Positions 28,687 through 37,365 of a stretch of DNA of 64,000 nucleotides are shown here, piece after piece (position 1 is the stretch's first letter; every line of letters begins with the position of its first letter). The notes under the pieces are model-generated. The model saw only the letters and a program-made list of their open reading frames with translations, made no database searches and had not been told where the DNA came from. The DNA comes from Pseudomonadota bacterium (lineage in GTDB: Bacteria > Pseudomonadota > Gammaproteobacteria > Steroidobacterales > Steroidobacteraceae). Made by a program: the position numbers and the translations under genes. The DNA lies in NCBI GenBank assembly GCA_023433705.1, contig JAEYUC010000051.1, forward strand, positions 33,258-97,257, read 5' to 3'.

Positions 28687-29457
28687 ATGGACCTGAATTC
28701 CCACGAAGCTCTGATTCGGCGGCGAGAGGCGGCAACGCTGACGTGGCGCGGCCCGGCACTGATGTTGTTTGCGCGACCAGCTCTTGCCGTGGGAGCGCAA
28801 GCGGTTGTTGCGGCTCTTTTCGCCATCGGAGGTTCGCCGACTCCATGGCACGACGCCGAGCCGTGGCTGCCGGTATACGGGACACTGATCGACGCCGGAT
28901 GCCTGGCGCTGCTCTGGCGGCTCACGCGCCGCGAAGGCATCGGCTTGTTCGATCTTGTTGGTTTCGAGCGGGCATCCGTTGTTCGCGATGTGCTGCTCGG
29001 GTTCGCGCTGATCCCCGTGAGCCTCGTTTTCATTCTCGGTGGCGTCTACGGAGCGGGCTGGCTCGTGTACGGGACGCTTACGCCTCCGTACCTCTTTGGA
29101 AGCCTGCCATTGCCAGCCGCTCTTTATGGCGTCCTGGTGTTTCCTTTCATCTGGGGGCTGACCGAGCAGATGACGTACAACGGCTATCTACTACCCCGCT
29201 TGCAGGTTCTTTGCCGCGGTACGAGCGTCGCCATCGCGGTCGTGGCGTTCGTCTGGGCAATGCAACACGCGTTCATGCCGTTGACCTTTGATCTGAAGAT
29301 CATGGCGTTTCGGCTGTTGTCGGCGGTCCCATTCTCGGTCTTCGTAACGCTCTTGTATCTGCGGCTGCGCCGGTTGGTGCCGCTGATGACTGCGCATGCG
29401 CTGATGGATGGTGCGAGTGTGGTGGTCGGCGTGCTACTTCCGCTGGTCAGGGTATGA
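28687..29457 (+). CDS. CPBP-family intramembrane protein with altered motif 1
   Basis: The 256-residue protein has about seven hydrophobic segments and the three regions of CPBP/Abi intramembrane proteases. The first, normally E-E-x-x-x-R, reads E-Q-M-T-Y-N; the second, F-x-x-x-H, is FVWAMQHA; the third is AHALMDGA. Loss of one Glu and the Arg makes proteolysis uncertain, though the metal-side His residues remain. The GTG at 28624 would add 21 residues with no membrane character. Function is unknown; relatives act in prenyl-protein processing or bacteriocin immunity. Confidence 0.7.
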   Translation: MDLNSHEALIRRREAATLTWRGPALMLFARPALAVGAQAVVAALFAIGGSPTPWHDAEPWLPVYGTLIDAGCLALLWRLTRREGIGLFDLVGFERASVVRDVLLGFALIPVSLVFILGGVYGAGWLVYGTLTPPYLFGSLPLPAALYGVLVFPFIWGLTEQMTYNGYLLPRLQVLCRGTSVAIAVVAFVWAMQHAFMPLTFDLKIMAFRLLSAVPFSVFVTLLYLRLRRLVPLMTAHALMDGASVVVGVLLPLVRV

Positions 29458-29488
29458 CTCAGCGGGCAAATGCACCCGGAAACCCGGC

Positions 29489-30223
29489 TCAGATCATCCA
29501 CCCACCGTCGATGACGTGTATCTGTCCGGTCGTGAACCCGGACTCGTCACTCGCGAGATACAGCGCGAGCGCGGCGATTTCCTCGGGCTTGCCGAATCGC
29601 CCCATCGGCTGGCGCGCTTCGAACTCGGCGCGAGTCTTCGCGTAGTCGCCGTACGAATGCAGCCGGGCCTGCAGGGACGGCGTGTCGACCGTGCCGGGGC
29701 AGATCGCATTGCAGCGGATGCCCTGTTCGACGAAATCCGCGGCGACGGATTTGGTCAGCCCGATGACCGCGGCCTTGGTCGCGCCGTACGCGCAGCGATC
29801 CGGCACACCCGTGATCGAACTCGCGACCGAGGACATGTTGATGATCGAGCCGGCGCGCGCGGCGACCATCGCGGGCAGCAGCGCGCGGATCATGTGGAAC
29901 ATCGCGGTCACATTGAGCTCGAATGCCGCGCTCCAGTCCGCCGGATCGACCGTGAGCACCGTGCCCTTCGGCACGATGCCCGCGCAGTTGAACAACACGT
30001 CGACGTTGCCCGCGGATTTAGCGAACGATGCGATGGCGGCCGGATCGCGCACGTCGAGCACGTGGCCTTCGCATCCCGAGAGCGTCTTCAGCGCATCGCC
30101 GTTGATGTCCACCGCGATCACTCGCGCGCCCGCGCGCGCGAAGGCCTCGGCGCTCGCGCGTCCGATGCCGGATCCCGCCGCGGTGACCACCGCGGTCTTG
30201 CCCTTCAGCCGTTCAGATCCCAT
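29489..30223 (-). CDS. SDR dehydrogenase, likely 2-keto-3-deoxy-L-fuconate dehydrogenase
   Basis: The 244-residue short-chain dehydrogenase has the NAD motif TAAGSGIGRASA, NCAG, the catalytic Ser in INMSS and Y-G-A-T-K. The C-terminal block GRFGKPEEIAALALYLASD and G-Q-I-H-V-I-D-G-G-W are as in KDF dehydrogenases. By context it would oxidise 2-keto-3-deoxy-L-fuconate in non-phosphorylating L-fucose catabolism. It overlaps the fuconolactonase gene by 11 bases and is the last gene of the operon. Other sugar-acid substrates cannot be excluded. Confidence 0.85.
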   Translation of the reverse strand: MGSERLKGKTAVVTAAGSGIGRASAEAFARAGARVIAVDINGDALKTLSGCEGHVLDVRDPAAIASFAKSAGNVDVLFNCAGIVPKGTVLTVDPADWSAAFELNVTAMFHMIRALLPAMVAARAGSIINMSSVASSITGVPDRCAYGATKAAVIGLTKSVAADFVEQGIRCNAICPGTVDTPSLQARLHSYGDYAKTRAEFEARQPMGRFGKPEEIAALALYLASDESGFTTGQIHVIDGGWMI

Positions 30224-31037
30224 AGGTCGTTCGTGCCACGCCGGAGTAGATGGATTCACGCTCGTCGTCGGTGAGCGCGGCGAGCAACGTTTCCGTCGTC
30301 CCGCGCCAGTCATCGTACGAGCAGACGAGTTCGCACACGGGCCAGTCGCTGCCCCACATGAGGCGCCGCGGACCGAACTCCGCGAGCAGGTGTTCGACGC
30401 CGTCGCGCAATATGGACGCGTCGGCGCTCAGGGCCTCGGTGACCAGGCCCGACAATTTGCACACGATCGGCGTCTCGCGGGCCAGCGCCGAGATATCCTT
30501 CTTCCAATCCGTGATGTCGCCAAACGCGATGGGCGGCTTGGCCCCGTGATCGAGCACCATCACGAGGTCGGGGTAACGCGCGGCCAGTTCGCGCAGCGCG
30601 GGCAGGTGCCGCGGCAACACGAGCGCGTCGAACGTGAGGCCCTGGTCGATCATCGCTTCAAACGCCGGCGCGAGATCCTCGCGCAGCATCCACTCGGTAT
30701 CGGCGATGTCCTGGATCATCGGGCGCAGGCCGAGCAGCTTCGGGTCGAGCGCGAGATTCTCGATGACTTCGGGCGCGTTGGCGTCCTCGAAGTTCACCCA
30801 GCCGACGACGCCCGCGATGAACGGATTCTCGCGCGCAAGGGACAGTAGATAGTGCGTTTCCGCCACGGTCGGCGCCGCCTGCACGAGCACCGTCTGCCCG
30901 ATCCCGGCGCGTGCGATCGCCGGCGCGAGGTGTTCGGGCAGGAAGTCCCGGTAGATAGCCTCGAGCGCGGGCGACAACCAGCCATAGTCGCCGCGATCGA
31001 GGCGCCAGAAATGCTGGTGGCTGTCTACGCGGGTCAT
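30213..31037 (-). CDS. L-fuconolactonase-like amidohydrolase
   Basis: The 274-residue protein has the metal-site start V-D-S-H-Q-H-F-W and late M-W-G-S-D-W-P-V of the amidohydrolase_2 family. Length and context fit L-fucono-1,5-lactonase, which opens the lactone made by L-fucose dehydrogenase. ATG 31037 is used; GTG 31040 is adjacent. Its start overlaps the aldo/keto reductase stop, and its end overlaps the SDR gene. It is one step in a densely packed five-gene operon. Confidence 0.85.
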   Translation of the reverse strand: MTRVDSHQHFWRLDRGDYGWLSPALEAIYRDFLPEHLAPAIARAGIGQTVLVQAAPTVAETHYLLSLARENPFIAGVVGWVNFEDANAPEVIENLALDPKLLGLRPMIQDIADTEWMLREDLAPAFEAMIDQGLTFDALVLPRHLPALRELAARYPDLVMVLDHGAKPPIAFGDITDWKKDISALARETPIVCKLSGLVTEALSADASILRDGVEHLLAEFGPRRLMWGSDWPVCELVCSYDDWRGTTETLLAALTDDERESIYSGVARTTYGI

Positions 31038-32059
31038 CACGGCAGTGGCGCGCGCGTGTCCACGAGTTCGCGCTCGCGCAGGCTGCGCCAGAATTCAGGC
31101 GGTATCGGGCGCGCGAACATCGCCGCGCAATTGCGCGACTCCGCGCCGCTCGCGCAGCCGGCGACCACGCTCGCCACCGACGGGTGTCCGAGCGGGAACT
31201 GCAGGGCCGCCGCGGCGAGCGGCACGTCGAATTCTTCGCACGCCTTCTCGAGCAGGCGCACGCGTTCGAGCACCGCCGCGGGCACCGTGGAATAGTTGTA
31301 GTGAGACTGCGCGACCGCGCGCGATCCCGCCGCGAGGATCCCCGAGTTGAACGGTCCGCCGCAGACGATCGACACGCCGCGTTCGGTGCACAGCGGCAGC
31401 AGCTCCGCGAGCGCCGGCTGCTCGAGCAGCGTGTAGCGCCCCGCGAGCAGGATGCAGTCGAACTCGCAGGATCGGAGCAGCTCCACGCACACCTCGCACT
31501 CGTTGACGCCGATCCCGATGGCGCGCACCTGTCCGGAATCCCGCAGCTCGCGCATCGCGCGGTAGCCGCCGTCGAGGAATTCGCGCATGCGGGCCGCGTG
31601 TTGCTCGCCGTGCGTGAGACGGCCGATGTCGTGGCACAGCAAGATGTCCACGCGGTTCACGCCGAGCCGTTCGAGGCTTTCGGCGTGCGAGCGCATCACC
31701 GATTCGTAGCCGTAGTCGAACACCGGCGCGAATGGGCGCGCGGAGAAATAACCTTCGCGCCCCACGCTCGCGTCCTGCGGGCCGGTGGGCACGAGTCTTC
31801 TGCCGACCTTGGTTGAGATCACGGGCGGCGGCTGCTCGCCACGCAATGCCGCGCCGAGACGCAGCTCGCTCAGGCCGAAGCCGTAGAAAGGCGCGGTGTC
31901 GAAATACCGCACACCGGCGGCGAGGGATTCCTGCACCGATTCGCGGGCCTGGTCGTCGCCGAGCTCGCGGTACAGATTGCCGAGCGGAGCGCTGCCGAAC
32001 CCCAGCACGCTGACTTCGAGATCCGTGCGACCGATCGTGCGGCGCGCCAGGGAATTCAT
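31037..32059 (-). CDS. Aldo/keto reductase, likely L-fucose dehydrogenase
   Basis: The 340-residue protein has the AKR tetrad: Asp and Tyr in Y-F-D-T-A-P-F-Y-G, Lys in VISTKVGR and His in LLCHDIGR. It begins with R-T-I-G-R-T-D-L-E-V-S-V-L-G-F-G. Context places it as the L-fucose (or D-threo-aldose) 1-dehydrogenase feeding the lactonase downstream. It overlaps the transporter stop by 4 bases and the lactonase start by one. Confidence 0.85.
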   Translation of the reverse strand: MNSLARRTIGRTDLEVSVLGFGSAPLGNLYRELGDDQARESVQESLAAGVRYFDTAPFYGFGLSELRLGAALRGEQPPPVISTKVGRRLVPTGPQDASVGREGYFSARPFAPVFDYGYESVMRSHAESLERLGVNRVDILLCHDIGRLTHGEQHAARMREFLDGGYRAMRELRDSGQVRAIGIGVNECEVCVELLRSCEFDCILLAGRYTLLEQPALAELLPLCTERGVSIVCGGPFNSGILAAGSRAVAQSHYNYSTVPAAVLERVRLLEKACEEFDVPLAAAALQFPLGHPSVASVVAGCASGAESRNCAAMFARPIPPEFWRSLRERELVDTRAPLP

Positions 32060-33345
32060 GCGGTGGTCGCCGGACGGCGCGACGCCCGGGCGAACGCGAA
32101 CACGACCGCGAAGCAGACGGCCGGCACGACGTACGCCAGGTTGATGGACGATTTGCTCGACACCCAGCCCATGATCGCGGTGAACACCGCTCCGCCGATG
32201 ATCGCCATGACCAGGAACGACGACCCGGACTTCGTGAAAGGCCCGAGGCCGCGCAGGCTGATCGTGAAGATCGTCGGGAACATGATGGACATGAAGAAGC
32301 TCGCCGCGACCAGCGCATAGAGGCCGGTCGTGCCACCGGCCGTGACGGCGACGAGGCACAACACGACGTTGATGGCCGCGAAGGCGGCCAGCAGCTTTTC
32401 GGCGTTCACGCGCGACATCAGCAAAGTGCCCATGATCCGGCCCGCGAAGAAGATGCCGAACGAGATCGGCAGCCAGTGCAGGGCGTCCTTCTCGAGGGTT
32501 CCCGGGAAGTTCACCTGCGTGTAACGGATCAGGAAACTCCACACGCCGACCTGCGCGCCGACGTACGCGAATTGCGCCAGGACGCCGAACCAGTAGTGAG
32601 GGAAGGCGAGCAGGCCGCGGAAGCCGCCGGCCTGCGCACCGCCGTCGCGCGGCTCGTCGACCGGCGGAAACTTCACGCAGGCCACGAGCACCGCCCAGCC
32701 GATGACCAGCGCGGCGATCAGCGTGTAAGGTAGTTTGACCGCCGCGAGCTCCGCGGTGCGGAACGCGTCGAGCGCGGCCGGCGTCATCGCGGCGATTTCC
32801 TCGGGCGTGTGGTGCACGTCGGAGAAGATCAGCATGCCGCCGATGGACGAGCCCATCATCGTGCCGACCGGGTTGAAGGTCTGCGCGAAATTCAGGCGCT
32901 GGTCGGCGCTGCCCGCGGGCCCCATCACGGCGATCAGGGGATTCGCCGAGGTCTCGAGGAACGCGAGTCCGCTCGCGATGACGTACAACGCGCCGAGGAA
33001 CGCGTAGTAGTGATTGGCGTTGGCGGCCGGCAGGAACAACAACGCACCGGCGCCGTAGAGGCCCAGCCCCAGCAACACGGCGGCTCGATACCCGAAACGC
33101 CGCATGAACAACGACGCGGGAATCGCGAAACAGAAATAGCCGAAATAGAACGCGGACTGAACCAGGCTCGAGGCGAAGTCGTCGAGCTGGAAGGCCTTGC
33201 GGAATTGCGGGATCAGCACGTCGTTGAGGCTGTTCGCGACGCCCCACATGAAGAACAGCCCGACGATCAGGATCGTCGCGAACAGGTAGCCGGGCGTGAT
33301 CAGAGCGCGCCCGGGCGCCGTGGCTTCGAGGGAAGGCGTGTTCAT
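32056..33345 (-). CDS. fucP: L-fucose:H+ symporter
   Basis: The 429-residue protein has 12 membrane segments and FucP-family sequence. This includes the first helix F-F-M-W-G-V-A-N-S-L-N-D-V-L with the substrate-site Asp, then FGYRAAVLLGLGLYGAGALLF and ETSANP. It imports L-fucose (or a close sugar) with a proton. It sits between the IclR regulator and the fucose-oxidising enzymes, overlapping each by 4 bases. Confidence 0.9.
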   Translation of the reverse strand: MNTPSLEATAPGRALITPGYLFATILIVGLFFMWGVANSLNDVLIPQFRKAFQLDDFASSLVQSAFYFGYFCFAIPASLFMRRFGYRAAVLLGLGLYGAGALLFLPAANANHYYAFLGALYVIASGLAFLETSANPLIAVMGPAGSADQRLNFAQTFNPVGTMMGSSIGGMLIFSDVHHTPEEIAAMTPAALDAFRTAELAAVKLPYTLIAALVIGWAVLVACVKFPPVDEPRDGGAQAGGFRGLLAFPHYWFGVLAQFAYVGAQVGVWSFLIRYTQVNFPGTLEKDALHWLPISFGIFFAGRIMGTLLMSRVNAEKLLAAFAAINVVLCLVAVTAGGTTGLYALVAASFFMSIMFPTIFTISLRGLGPFTKSGSSFLVMAIIGGAVFTAIMGWVSSKSSINLAYVVPAVCFAVVFAFARASRRPATTA

Positions 33346-34229
33346 GGCAATTCTCCGTTCATGATCTCGGCGGAAATCCTGCGTGCCGCGGCGCGCACGT
33401 ATTCGAGCGCGGACGGCATCTCCATCAGCAATGGATTCGAGTGCACGAACGGCACGACGAGCGTGGCGACCGCGGTCTCGCCGCGCAGGATCGGGGCGGC
33501 CAGGTCGGTGATGCCGCGCACGAAATCGGAGGGGGATTCGTGGTAACCACGCGCGCGGATTGCGTTGGCCCGCTCGACGAACGATTCCGCGGCTTCACCC
33601 TTGATCCGGCAGCGCCTGAGCCATTGCTTGCGCACTTCATCGTCCTGGTACGCGAACAGCAGGAGGCCCGACGTGGCGCGCGAGATTTCGCGCCGGTAGC
33701 CGACACGGACGGAAAATCCCAGGTCGCCCGGCCTCTCGATGCGCGCGATGACCACGATCTGGTCCTCGGACGCGACCGTCAGGTGGCACGATTGCCCGAC
33801 GTCCTGCGCGAGCTGGCGCATGATCGGCAACGCGGTTTCGACCAGCGTGCGCACCGGGGCCTGCGTCATCGCGAGCGCGAACAGTTTGTTCGTGAGGACA
33901 TAACCCTTGCCGTCGTCGGCGAGCGTGATGAATCCCTTGAACTCGAGTACCTGCAGCATTCGGAACAACTCGCCGGCCGACCGGCCGAGGCGCTGCGAGA
34001 TCGCCGAGAGATTGAGCGGCGACTTCTCCGCGGCGAGCAGTTCGATGACGTCGAGACCTTTCTCGAGGGCCGGCGCGCGATAACGCGCGGTCTTCGAATC
34101 GGTGTCGTCCGATGAAGTGGAGCGTTGACTGACTTTCGTGTCCATGTGACTCGTCCTTGTCTCGTTGACCGCCGTGTCAAGTTGCGTCGCCGCCGACGCG
34201 GGCAAAACCACTTGATCTTGGTTTTTCAT
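33342..34229 (-). CDS. IclR-family transcriptional regulator
   Basis: The 295-residue protein has a winged-helix domain (A-L-E-K-G-L-D-V-I-E-L-L, NLSAISQRLGRSAGELFRML) and an IclR ligand-binding domain (CHLTVASEDQIVVIARIE, RATSGLLLFA). The first 50 residues are a polar extension; an internal ATG at about residue 29 is an alternative start. It heads the fucose operon, overlapping fucP by 4 bases, and is divergent from the GH31 alpha-xylosidase gene, so it probably controls both sides. A TATAAT box lies 18 bases before its ATG. Confidence 0.88.
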   Translation of the reverse strand: MKNQDQVVLPASAATQLDTAVNETRTSHMDTKVSQRSTSSDDTDSKTARYRAPALEKGLDVIELLAAEKSPLNLSAISQRLGRSAGELFRMLQVLEFKGFITLADDGKGYVLTNKLFALAMTQAPVRTLVETALPIMRQLAQDVGQSCHLTVASEDQIVVIARIERPGDLGFSVRVGYRREISRATSGLLLFAYQDDEVRKQWLRRCRIKGEAAESFVERANAIRARGYHESPSDFVRGITDLAAPILRGETAVATLVVPFVHSNPLLMEMPSALEYVRAAARRISAEIMNGELP

Positions 34230-34246
34230 TAGAGCATTGTACTTTC

Positions 34247-34252
34247 ATTATA
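34247..34252 (-). promoter_or_regulatory. Predicted -10 box of the iclR-fucP operon
   Basis: Read on the minus strand this is a perfect TATAAT in a strikingly AT-rich patch of a GC-rich genome. It is 18 bases before the iclR ATG, which would give a leader of only about ten bases. No good -35 element is visible, suggesting dependence on an activator or autoregulation. Confidence 0.5.
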
Positions 34253-34315
34253 AAAATTAGATCGGGTTGATGGGGGGACTCGAGTGTTGCAGCACCTCAA
34301 TTTCCCCTGCCCAAT

Positions 34316-34380
34316 CGCCGGAAGACGAGTCTCGCCGTCTCGCGACGTCGTGTCCCGTCTTCCGGCGCTTTTCATTTTTC
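34316..34380 (+). terminator. Terminator-like hairpin in the GH31 leader
   Basis: cgccggaagacg (34316-34327) and cgtcttccggcg (34356-34367) form a perfect 12-bp stem. It is followed by CTTTTCATTTTTC, and only ten bases later by the GH31 start codon. A terminator placed before rather than after a gene suggests transcription attenuation of the alpha-xylosidase gene. Alternatively it ends a short untranslated RNA, since no ORF precedes it on this strand. Confidence 0.6.
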
Positions 34381-34389
34381 GGGGGATGA

Positions 34390-37242
34390 ATGAGATCAGT
34401 TGCGGGACTCGTCTGCGTCGCATTGCTCGCGGCCTGCGGAGCTAACAAGTCGGACGGTTCGTTCGTTCAAGGAGACCGCGGCGTCGTCGTCACGCCGGCC
34501 AGCGACGAGTCGAAGCGAGTGCGCCTCGAAGTCGTCGGCGACCGCATCGTGCGCGTCACGTCGGTCGCGGAAGGCAATCTCGATCTGCCGAAGAGCCTCA
34601 TGGTGGTCGAGACGACGGCGCCCGCGCCGAAATTCGCAGTCGAGCGGCGCGAGGGCGAAGTCGTCCTGACTACATCGCAGATCGTCGCGACGGTGTCACT
34701 GGCCGACGGCCGGGTGAAGTTCGCGGACAAGTCCGGCAACCCGCTGCTCGCGGAGGACGCAACCAGTGCGCCTTCGAAGGGTGTATCGCAACGCTTCAAT
34801 TCCGGCACCGACGAGGGTTTCTTCGGCGGTGGCCAGCACCAGTACGGCATGGTGAATCTGAACGGCGAAGACGTGGAGCTGTCGCAGCACAACTCGGATA
34901 TCGCCGTGCCGTTCGTCGTCTCGACCCGCAACTACGGCGTGCTCTGGGACAACAACGGCATTTCCCGTATCGGCGATCCGAAGCCGTACGGTCTCGCGTC
35001 CCGCGATCTCGTCATCCGCGATGCGAACGGCAACCCGGGCGGTTTCACGGCGCGGTATTCGCTCGGCGGCGTGCAGAAACTCGAGCGCGTCGAGAAGGAC
35101 ATCAACTACCAGTACATCCGCGACCGCTTCGACTGGCCCAAGGAACTGCTCGAACCGAAGACGCCCGTGCCCGGGGCGCCGCCCAACATCCTGCCTAACC
35201 AGTCGGTGGTGTGGGAAGGCACGCTCGAGACGCAGAAGCCGGGCGCGCACAAGTTCCAGCTGTACGGCAGCAGCTATTTCAAGGTGTACGTCGACGACGC
35301 GCTGGTGCTCGATCGCTGGCGCCAGAACTGGAACCCGTTGTACCACCCGTTCGACGTCACGATGGACGCGAAGAAGCCGACCCGGATCCGCATCGAGTGG
35401 ATTCCGGACGGCGGTTACATCGCGCTGCTGCACAACGATCCGCTGCCCGAGGCCGAGCGCCATTCGCTCACGTTCACGTCCGACGTCGGCCGCGCGGTCG
35501 ACTACTACTTCGTGCAGGGCTCGGACCAGGACGAGGTCATCGCCGGATATCGCACGCTCACGGGCAAGTCGGTGATGCTGCCGAAGTGGGCCTACGGCTT
35601 CTGGCAGAGCCGCCAGCGCTACACGAACCAGAAGGAACTGGTCGACGTGGTCGCCGAGTACCGCAAGCGCAAGATCCCGCTCGACAACATCGTGCTCGAC
35701 TGGTTCTACTGGAAAGAGGATTCCTGGGGATCGCACGAGTTCGACGAGGCGCGTTTCCCGGATCCGAAGGGCATGGTCGAGGCCGTGCACGCGCAAAATG
35801 CGCGGCTCATGATCTCCGTGTGGCCGAAGTTCTACCCGACCACGGCTAACTACAAGGAGCTGGACGCCGCGGGCTTCATCTACCGCAAGAACGTCGAGGA
35901 CGGCTATCTCGACTGGGTCGGCCCGGGCTACAAGAACGCGTTCTACGATCCGTATTCGAAGGCGGCGCGCGAGATGTACTGGCGCCAGGTCAACGAGAAG
36001 CTGGGAGTGCTCGGCATCGATGCGTGGTGGATGGACGCCACAGAGCCGGATCCCCACTCGAACCTGGACATAGATTCGCTGATCGCGCGCAACGGTCCGA
36101 CGGCGCTCGGCCCGGCGGAGCAGTTCTTCAACACCTACGCGCTCGTCCACTCGGGCGGCGTCTATGAAGGCGCGCGCGCGGCGCGGCCGGACACGCGCGT
36201 CTTCATCCTCACGCGTTCGGGCACCGCGGGCATCCAGCGCAACGCGTCGGCGGTTTGGAGCGGCGACATCGTTTCGCGCTGGGACGATCTGTACAACCAG
36301 ATTTCGGCGGGCGTGAGCACCGGATACTCGGGCCTGCCCAACTGGACGTTCGACATCGGCGGGTTCGCGCTCGAGCAGCGGTTCAGCACCCGGAAGCCGA
36401 AGCCGGAGGATCTGGCGGAGTGGCGCGAACTCAACCTGCGGTGGTTCCAGCTCGGCGCGTTCGCGCCCATCTTCCGCTCGCACGGCGAGTTCCCGTTTCG
36501 CGAGATCTACAACCTCGCGCCGCAAGGATCCGAGGTCTACGAAAGCCTCGTGTGGCACGACAAGCTGCGTTATCGCCTGATGCCGTACATCTATACGCTG
36601 GCCGCGGACACGCACCATCGCGACGGCACGATCATGCGCGGCCTCGCGATGGACTTCGCCGACGACGTCGCCGCGCGCAACGTGCGTGACGAGTACCTGT
36701 TCGGCAAGGCGTTCCTGGTGGCGCCGGTGTACAAGCACCGGGCGCGTTCGCGCCAGGTCTATCTACCCGCGGGCGCCGAATGGTACGACTTCCACACCGG
36801 CGCGTTGCAGTCGGGCGGCCAGAGCATCGAGGCGGCGGCTCCGCTCGCGCGCATGCCGCTGTACGTGCGCGCCGGTTCGATCGTGCCCGTGGGTCCCGAA
36901 ATACAGCACACGGCGGAGAAGCCGGACGCTCCCATCACGCTGCTCGTGTTCACGGGCGCGGACGGGTCCTTCGACTACTACGAGGACGACGGCCTCACGT
37001 ACGGCTACGAGCGCGGCGAGTTCTCGCGAATTCCGCTGCGTTTCGACGCCGGGCGGAATTCGCTCGTCATCGGCGCGCGCTCCGGCAGCTACAAGGGCAT
37101 GCCCGCGAAGCGCACCTTCCGCGTGCGCTGGGTCCGTCCCGGCGCGAAGGCTCCGGCAGACCTGGACGCGGCCGCGGATGCCACCGTGGAGTACACCGGC
37201 GCCGAAATCGAGGTGCTATCGGGGGCAGCCCCCGTTTCCTAG
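34390..37242 (+). CDS. GH31 alpha-xylosidase with PA14 insert (lipoprotein)
   Basis: The 950-residue product starts with a lipobox (L-L-A-A-C). It has the GH31 N-terminal beta sandwich, interrupted at about residues 235-370 by a PA14-like domain (LETQKPGAHKFQLYGSSYF...VDDALVLDRW). The catalytic barrel follows: nucleophile Asp in W-W-M-D-A-T-E-P and acid/base Asp in W-S-G-D-I-V-S-R-W. A PA14 insert in GH31 is the layout of Xyl31A-type alpha-xylosidases that remove xylose from xyloglucan oligosaccharides. It is divergent from the IclR-fucose operon, which fits use of fucosylated xyloglucan. Its last codons form the left arm of an inverted repeat. Confidence 0.88.
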   Translation: MRSVAGLVCVALLAACGANKSDGSFVQGDRGVVVTPASDESKRVRLEVVGDRIVRVTSVAEGNLDLPKSLMVVETTAPAPKFAVERREGEVVLTTSQIVATVSLADGRVKFADKSGNPLLAEDATSAPSKGVSQRFNSGTDEGFFGGGQHQYGMVNLNGEDVELSQHNSDIAVPFVVSTRNYGVLWDNNGISRIGDPKPYGLASRDLVIRDANGNPGGFTARYSLGGVQKLERVEKDINYQYIRDRFDWPKELLEPKTPVPGAPPNILPNQSVVWEGTLETQKPGAHKFQLYGSSYFKVYVDDALVLDRWRQNWNPLYHPFDVTMDAKKPTRIRIEWIPDGGYIALLHNDPLPEAERHSLTFTSDVGRAVDYYFVQGSDQDEVIAGYRTLTGKSVMLPKWAYGFWQSRQRYTNQKELVDVVAEYRKRKIPLDNIVLDWFYWKEDSWGSHEFDEARFPDPKGMVEAVHAQNARLMISVWPKFYPTTANYKELDAAGFIYRKNVEDGYLDWVGPGYKNAFYDPYSKAAREMYWRQVNEKLGVLGIDAWWMDATEPDPHSNLDIDSLIARNGPTALGPAEQFFNTYALVHSGGVYEGARAARPDTRVFILTRSGTAGIQRNASAVWSGDIVSRWDDLYNQISAGVSTGYSGLPNWTFDIGGFALEQRFSTRKPKPEDLAEWRELNLRWFQLGAFAPIFRSHGEFPFREIYNLAPQGSEVYESLVWHDKLRYRLMPYIYTLAADTHHRDGTIMRGLAMDFADDVAARNVRDEYLFGKAFLVAPVYKHRARSRQVYLPAGAEWYDFHTGALQSGGQSIEAAAPLARMPLYVRAGSIVPVGPEIQHTAEKPDAPITLLVFTGADGSFDYYEDDGLTYGYERGEFSRIPLRFDAGRNSLVIGARSGSYKGMPAKRTFRVRWVRPGAKAPADLDAAADATVEYTGAEIEVLSGAAPVS

Positions 37243-37315
37243 CAAAAGGGGGCAGGCACCGCCCAATACACCCTGTCGGGTGTTGGTCTTCGATTGGGAA
37301 ACGGGGGCTGCCCCC
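37221..37315. repeat. Nested inverted repeats after the GH31 gene
   Basis: gggggcagcccccgtttcc (37221-37239) and ggaaacgggggctgccccc (37297-37315) are a perfect 19-bp inverted repeat. Each arm is itself a small GGGGGC/GCCCCC hairpin. Between them lie a further gggggcaggcaccgccc and a caatacaccc/gggtgttg stem. The left arm includes the last coding bases and abuts the stop codon of the GH31 gene. This looks like a composite extragenic palindrome between GH31 and zwf, and no T-tract is present. Confidence 0.6.
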
Positions 37316-37365
37316 CTTACACTGTGCCGGCGAGGGGGTGTTCTCTACTAACAAGGGAGTGCACC

